Shown: one piece after another, positions 27,808 to 30,735 of the stretch | Layout of the letters: each line of letters starts with the position of its first letter | How positions within the stretch are numbered: the first letter of the stretch is position 1 | Source of the DNA: an uncultured Actinomycetes bacterium | GTDB taxonomy: Bacteria > Actinomycetota > Actinomycetes > S36-B12 | Length of the DNA stretch: 30,735 nucleotides | Assembly: GCA_937902285.1 (NCBI GenBank) | Contig: CALGTB010000228.1 | Location: forward strand, 1 to 30,735 | Direction of reading: 5' to 3' | The notes under the pieces: generated by a model | Seen by the model: only the letters and a program-made list of their open reading frames with translations | What the model was told of the DNA's origin: nothing | The model's database searches: none | Translations under genes and position numbers: made by a program

Positions 27808-29577
27808 TCAGGCGAGCAGCGCGAGCCACTGCTCCTCGAGACTCTCCTGCTCGGCCTCCACCCGGCGGAGCTCGTCGTTGAGCAGTGAGACCTGCTCGAA
27901 GTCGGTGGCATGCTCCGCCAGGCTCTCGTGCAGCACGGCCGCACGGGCACCGAGCTTCTCCAGCTGCCGCTCGAGCCGGGCCATGGACTTCTGCGTCTCC
28001 CGGTCGACGGCCGAGGCCGACTTGGCGGGCGCGATCGCGACGCTCGAGGACGCCGAGGACGCGGCATCGACGGCGCGGCGGCGGTCGAGGTAGTCGTCCA
28101 CTCCCCCCGTGAGCTGGCGCACATGCCCATCGCCCAGCAGCGCGACGAAGCCGTCGCACACACGCTCGAGGAAGTAGCGATCGTGGGACACGATCAGGAG
28201 AGTGCCGGCGAAGCCATCGAGCAGATCCTCCAGCGCCGACAGGGTCTCGACGTCGAAGTCGTTGGTCGGCTCGTCCAGGACGAGCACGTTGGGGGCACCC
28301 ATGAGCAGCCGGGTCAGCTGGAGCCGGCGGCGCTCCCCTCCCGACAGGTCACCGACCGGGGTCCACTGCCCGTCGGCCCCGAATCCGAGCCGCTCGCACA
28401 GCTGCGATGCGGTGAGCTCGCGGCCCTTGCCGAGATCGACCCGCTGGGCGACCTGCTCCACGGACTCCAGGACACGCCACGTGGGGTCGAGCTCCTCGAG
28501 GTGCTGGGAGAGGTAGGCCGGCTTGACGGTCTGCCCCGTCACGAGGCGGCCCTGCGACGGCCGGACCTCCCCGAGCAGCATGCGGATGAGCGAGGTCTTT
28601 CCTGCGCCGTTCGGACCGAGGATGCCGATGCGGTCGCCGGGACCGATGTTCCACGTGAGGCGCTCGAACAGGGTTCGGCCGCCCATCGCCAGCGAGGCGT
28701 CGTGCACCTCGAACACCGTCTTGCCCAGGCGAGCATCAGCGAAGGACAGCAGCTCGACGGCATCGCGCGGAGGCGGCTCCGCGGAGATCAGCTCGTTGGC
28801 GGCATCGACGCGGAACTTCGGCTTCGAGGTGCGGGCGGGGGCGCCGCGCCGCAGCCACGCCAGCTCCTTGCGGATGAGGTTGTTGCGCCGGGCCTCGCTC
28901 GCCGCGCCCTGACGCTGCCGCTCCGCCTTGGACAGCACGTACGCCGAGTAGCCGCCGTCGTACTCCTCGACGCGCCCGCCCACGACCTCCCACGTGCGGT
29001 CGCACACCTCGTCGAGGAACCAGCGGTCGTGGGTGACGACCACGATCGCCAGGCTGGGCCGGGACTTCAGGTACGCGGCCAGCCAGGCCACGATCTCGAC
29101 GTCGAGATGGTTGGTGGGCTCGTCGAGCAGGAGGAGGTCGAGGTCCGCGACGAGCAGTCGGGCGAGCTCGACGCGCCGCCGCTCGCCACCGGACAGGTCG
29201 CCGAGCCGTCGGTCGAGCAGTGCGTCGTCGAAGCCCCCGAGCAGCCCGACCAGGACCTCGCGCACCCTCGGGACGGCCGCCCACTCGTGCGTCGCCCGCG
29301 CACCGACCACCGCCTCCAGGATGGTGGCGTCGGGGTCGAAGCCCGGATTCTGCCGCAGGAAGCCGATGTGGACGTCGGCGCCCGCGCTCACGCGCCCCTC
29401 ATCCACCGGCTCGATCCCGGACATGACGTCGAGGAGGGTGCTCTTGCCCGCGCCGTTGCGTCCGACGACGCCGACCCGGTCGCCGGCGTTGACCCCGGTC
29501 GAGACGCCGTCGAGCAGCGGTCGCTCGCCGAACGCCTTGCTCACCGATTCGAGGTTGACGAGATTGCGGGGGGCCAC
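27808..29577 (-). CDS. ABC-F family ATPase, Uup-like
   Basis: A 589-residue cytoplasmic protein with two ABC ATPase domains and no membrane segments. The first (about 5-245) has Walker A GRNGAGKST, signature LSGGERRRVELARLL and Walker B LLLLDEPTNHLD. The second (about 300-515) has GPNGAGKTS, LSGGERRRLQLTRLL and LVLDEPTNDFD. The linker between them is rich in Arg and Lys (SKAERQRQGAASEARRNNLIRKE), the P-site interaction motif. A C-terminal coiled coil (about 535-589, with ETQKSMARLERQLEKLG) is the feature of the Uup branch, which binds ribosomes or branched DNA. ABC-F proteins resolve stalled or antibiotic-bound ribosomes; a resistance role is not implied here. GTG 29577 is preferred, since GAGAAT lies 6 nt upstream and the in-frame extension to 29778 overlaps the divergent gene. 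Confidence 0.93.
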   Translation of the reverse strand: MAPRNLVNLESVSKAFGERPLLDGVSTGVNAGDRVGVVGRNGAGKSTLLDVMSGIEPVDEGRVSAGADVHIGFLRQNPGFDPDATILEAVVGARATHEWAAVPRVREVLVGLLGGFDDALLDRRLGDLSGGERRRVELARLLVADLDLLLLDEPTNHLDVEIVAWLAAYLKSRPSLAIVVVTHDRWFLDEVCDRTWEVVGGRVEEYDGGYSAYVLSKAERQRQGAASEARRNNLIRKELAWLRRGAPARTSKPKFRVDAANELISAEPPPRDAVELLSFADARLGKTVFEVHDASLAMGGRTLFERLTWNIGPGDRIGILGPNGAGKTSLIRMLLGEVRPSQGRLVTGQTVKPAYLSQHLEELDPTWRVLESVEQVAQRVDLGKGRELTASQLCERLGFGADGQWTPVGDLSGGERRRLQLTRLLMGAPNVLVLDEPTNDFDVETLSALEDLLDGFAGTLLIVSHDRYFLERVCDGFVALLGDGHVRQLTGGVDDYLDRRRAVDAASSASSSVAIAPAKSASAVDRETQKSMARLERQLEKLGARAAVLHESLAEHATDFEQVSLLNDELRRVEAEQESLEEQWLALLA

Positions 29578-29583
29578 GGCCCC

Positions 29584-29589
29584 ATTCTC
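29584..29589 (-). promoter_or_regulatory. Possible leaderless -10 (GAGAAT) of the ABC-F gene
   Basis: GAGAAT on the minus strand ends 6 nt before GTG 29577. The first base deviates from the consensus. The divergent gap is 64 bp, so this promoter and that of the methyltransferase are back to back. Confidence 0.35.
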
Positions 29590-29629
29590 GCCGCTGCCCG
29601 TACCGGCCCCCGGGTCGGTCCCTGCGAAG

Positions 29630-29635
29630 TAGGGT
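29630..29635 (+). promoter_or_regulatory. Leaderless-type -10 (TAGGGT) of the FkbM-like gene
   Basis: TAGGGT ends 6 nt before GTG 29642, with no ribosome binding site between. Confidence 0.55.
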
Positions 29636-29641
29636 GACCGC

Positions 29642-30679
29642 GTGCGCCTGCCCTGGACCAGCCACCCCGAATCGGAGCCGTCGCCCCCTTCGCCCCCCGT
29701 CGTGCCCAGTCTCGGCAACGGCATCGCCGTGCCCATCACCACGGACATGTGCCGCGACCTGCTGGAGTCCCTGCGCACGCCGCAGCCGCCGGCGGCGGAA
29801 CAGGACTTCTACGTCGACTGGACCGGCGTGCGCACCCGCGTGACCATGCTGCCCTGGGCGCCCCACGAACTGCGCGGCCAGACGGTCACCGACCTCCCGA
29901 TCCCCGATGACGGCTACCGCAGCGAGGACGTCGAGTACGCCGCGCTGGCCCAGGCCCTGGCCACGGCCGAGGGGACCTTCCGGATCGTCGAGGTGGGTGC
30001 CGGCTGGGCGCCGTGGGTGGTGCAGGGCATCGTCGTCGCGCGACGCCGGGGACTCGCGGCCTACGGTATCGCCGTCGAGGCCGATGTCCGGCGCAGCGAG
30101 TGGGCCATGCAGCACGCCGCCGACAACGACATCGTGGCGGAGCTGATCACGGGGTCACCCGCCGAGATCGCCGAGGCGCTGGCACGGCCCCGCGGCGACG
30201 TCGAGATGCACGTGGTCCGAGCGGCCGGCTGGCACACCAGCACGATGCTGCAGTTCCCCGACATCGATGAGGTGGACATGGGCGCAGCGGTGTGGACGCT
30301 GCCCGGAACCGACGTCGACTACCGGGGCGCACACCTGTCCCACCACGACGTGCCGGCCGTGTCGATCGCGGCGCTCCTGGCGGACGACGTCCTCACCGAC
30401 CTCCTGCACGTGGATGTCCAGGGGGTCGAGTTCGAGCTGCTCGAGCCGGCGAGCGACGACATCCAGCGCAGCGTCCGGCTCATGATGGTGGGCACCACCA
30501 ACCGACTGGTCGAGGGCCAGCTGCAGCAGCACTTCCTGTCCCGGGGCTGGGGGCTGCTGGTCGACGCCCCCTGCACGGCCGTGTTCACGATGACGCACCC
30601 CACCCTGTCCGGGTTCACGGTGCAGGACGGCAACCAGCTGTGGGAGAACCCCTTCGTCCGCGAGTGGCCGTCGGCCTAG
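29642..30679 (+). CDS. FkbM-like SAM-dependent methyltransferase
   Basis: A 345-residue soluble protein. After a Pro/Ser-rich N terminus and a helical region, a class I methyltransferase fold begins near residue 110 with the SAM motif FRIVEVGAGWAPWVV. It continues with AYGIAVEADVRRSEWA (acidic loop for the ribose) and ends with LLHVDVQGVEFELLEPA, the motif typical of FkbM-family O-methyltransferases. The substrate cannot be inferred; relatives methylate sugars, lipids or polyketides. GTG 29642 is set by TAGGGT 6 nt before it. The TAG stop at 30677-30679 lies inside the hexamer CCTAGG, which is the junction with an IS481-like element. The protein end (REWPSA) may be the original one, because the target hexamer is kept on insertion. 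Confidence 0.85.
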   Translation: MRLPWTSHPESEPSPPSPPVVPSLGNGIAVPITTDMCRDLLESLRTPQPPAAEQDFYVDWTGVRTRVTMLPWAPHELRGQTVTDLPIPDDGYRSEDVEYAALAQALATAEGTFRIVEVGAGWAPWVVQGIVVARRRGLAAYGIAVEADVRRSEWAMQHAADNDIVAELITGSPAEIAEALARPRGDVEMHVVRAAGWHTSTMLQFPDIDEVDMGAAVWTLPGTDVDYRGAHLSHHDVPAVSIAALLADDVLTDLLHVDVQGVEFELLEPASDDIQRSVRLMMVGTTNRLVEGQLQQHFLSRGWGLLVDAPCTAVFTMTHPTLSGFTVQDGNQLWENPFVREWPSA

Positions 30680-30735
30680 GTGTAGTGCCCAGGCAGGTTG
30701 TTTAGCCGGCTGATGGGCGGGACCTTGCCGATGGC
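30675..30735. mobile_element. Terminus of an IS481-family insertion sequence with its CCTAGG target hexamer
   Basis: The element is inferred to start at 30681 with TGTAGTGCCC and to run off the right edge. Directly before it lies CCTAGG (30675-30680), which fits the NCTAGN target, duplicated as 6 bp, known for IS481 itself. The transposase reading frame runs right out to this end. Only one end is visible, so the inverted repeat and the second copy of the hexamer cannot be checked here. Confidence 0.7.
30676..30735 (-). CDS. IS481-family transposase, C-terminal fragment (rest beyond the window)
   Basis: The minus-strand frame open at the right edge reads AIGKVPPISRLNNLPGHYT and stops at TAG (30678-30676). 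It resembles the end of IS481-family DDE transposases, where a HTAIGG-PPISR-type block follows the last catalytic region. Only 19 residues are present. The last codon takes two of its bases from the flanking CCTAGG and the stop codon lies wholly within that target hexamer, so the element borrows its stop from the host DNA. It overlaps the stop of the FkbM-like gene by 4 nt. Confidence 0.7.
   Translation of the reverse strand, partial: AIGKVPPISRLNNLPGHYT

Noticed and set aside
27808..29577. ABC-F gene as an antibiotic resistance determinant
   Set aside because: The C-terminal coiled coil and domain layout point to the Uup housekeeping branch; no resistance-type neighbour or leader peptide is visible.
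27910..29637. Plus-strand reading frame of 575 residues opposite the ABC-F gene
   Set aside because: It is antisense to two intact ATPase domains, with no motif of its own.

Overview
This window is GC-rich, has high-GC codon third positions and dense, short-spaced genes on both strands. It looks like chromosomal DNA of a high-GC actinobacterium. The neighbourhood (dnaX, SRP RNA and tRNA-Ser; a TIGR03941-type protein with tadA, divergent from upp; a three-gene proton transhydrogenase) and many apparently leaderless genes suggest the Propionibacteriales / Nocardioidaceae, but that placement is inference from gene content. Most of the window is ordinary core or shell chromosome. The only mobile DNA seen is the end of an IS481-type insertion sequence at the extreme right edge.

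Layout. 1-3.1 kb: dnaX (runs off the left edge), the small SRP RNA, tRNA-Ser(GGA), an MFS transporter, tRNA-Ser(CGA) and two strong hairpin terminators. 3.1-4.3 kb: a DUF1059 gene and an ECF sigma factor with a SnoaL-like C-terminal extension. Each has upstream a match to the ECF41-type promoter pattern TGTCACA-N16-CGTC, so they look like a self-contained regulon. 4.4-9.6 kb: a PF04185 phosphoesterase, a secreted glycoside-hydrolase-like TIM-barrel protein, a DUF4436 membrane protein and a family III CoA transferase. 9.6-16.1 kb: an RCK-2TM-RCK potassium channel, a PAS-GAF-EAL c-di-GMP phosphodiesterase, a hemerythrin, a CDF metal exporter, a pirin and a small secreted protein. 16.1-19.4 kb: an overlapping trio (TIGR03941 protein, tadA, LytR_C envelope protein) divergent from upp and an S66 peptidase. 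19.4-22.3 kb: the pntA1-pntA2-pntB transhydrogenase operon with a structured leader. 22.5-25.9 kb: the circularly permuted ATP-grasp / alpha-E / transglutaminase cluster, a widespread set with no established function. 25.9-30.7 kb: a secreted septum-formation-family protein, an aldo/keto reductase, a Uup-like ABC-F ATPase, an FkbM-type methyltransferase and the IS481-like end.

Most notable: (1) the two exact-spacing ECF promoter matches linking the sigma factor to itself and to DUF1059; (2) an IS481-like terminus abutting CCTAGG, where one CTAG supplies the stop codon of both the host methyltransferase gene and the transposase; (3) a glycoside-hydrolase-like protein whose two catalytic glutamate positions look substituted; (4) the ATP-grasp/alpha-E/transglutaminase peptide-modification cluster; (5) a repeated arrangement of a -10 hexamer 6-7 nt before the start codon, implying widespread leaderless mRNAs.

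No intergenic stretch exceeds 300 bp. I found no CRISPR array, prophage or plasmid origin.
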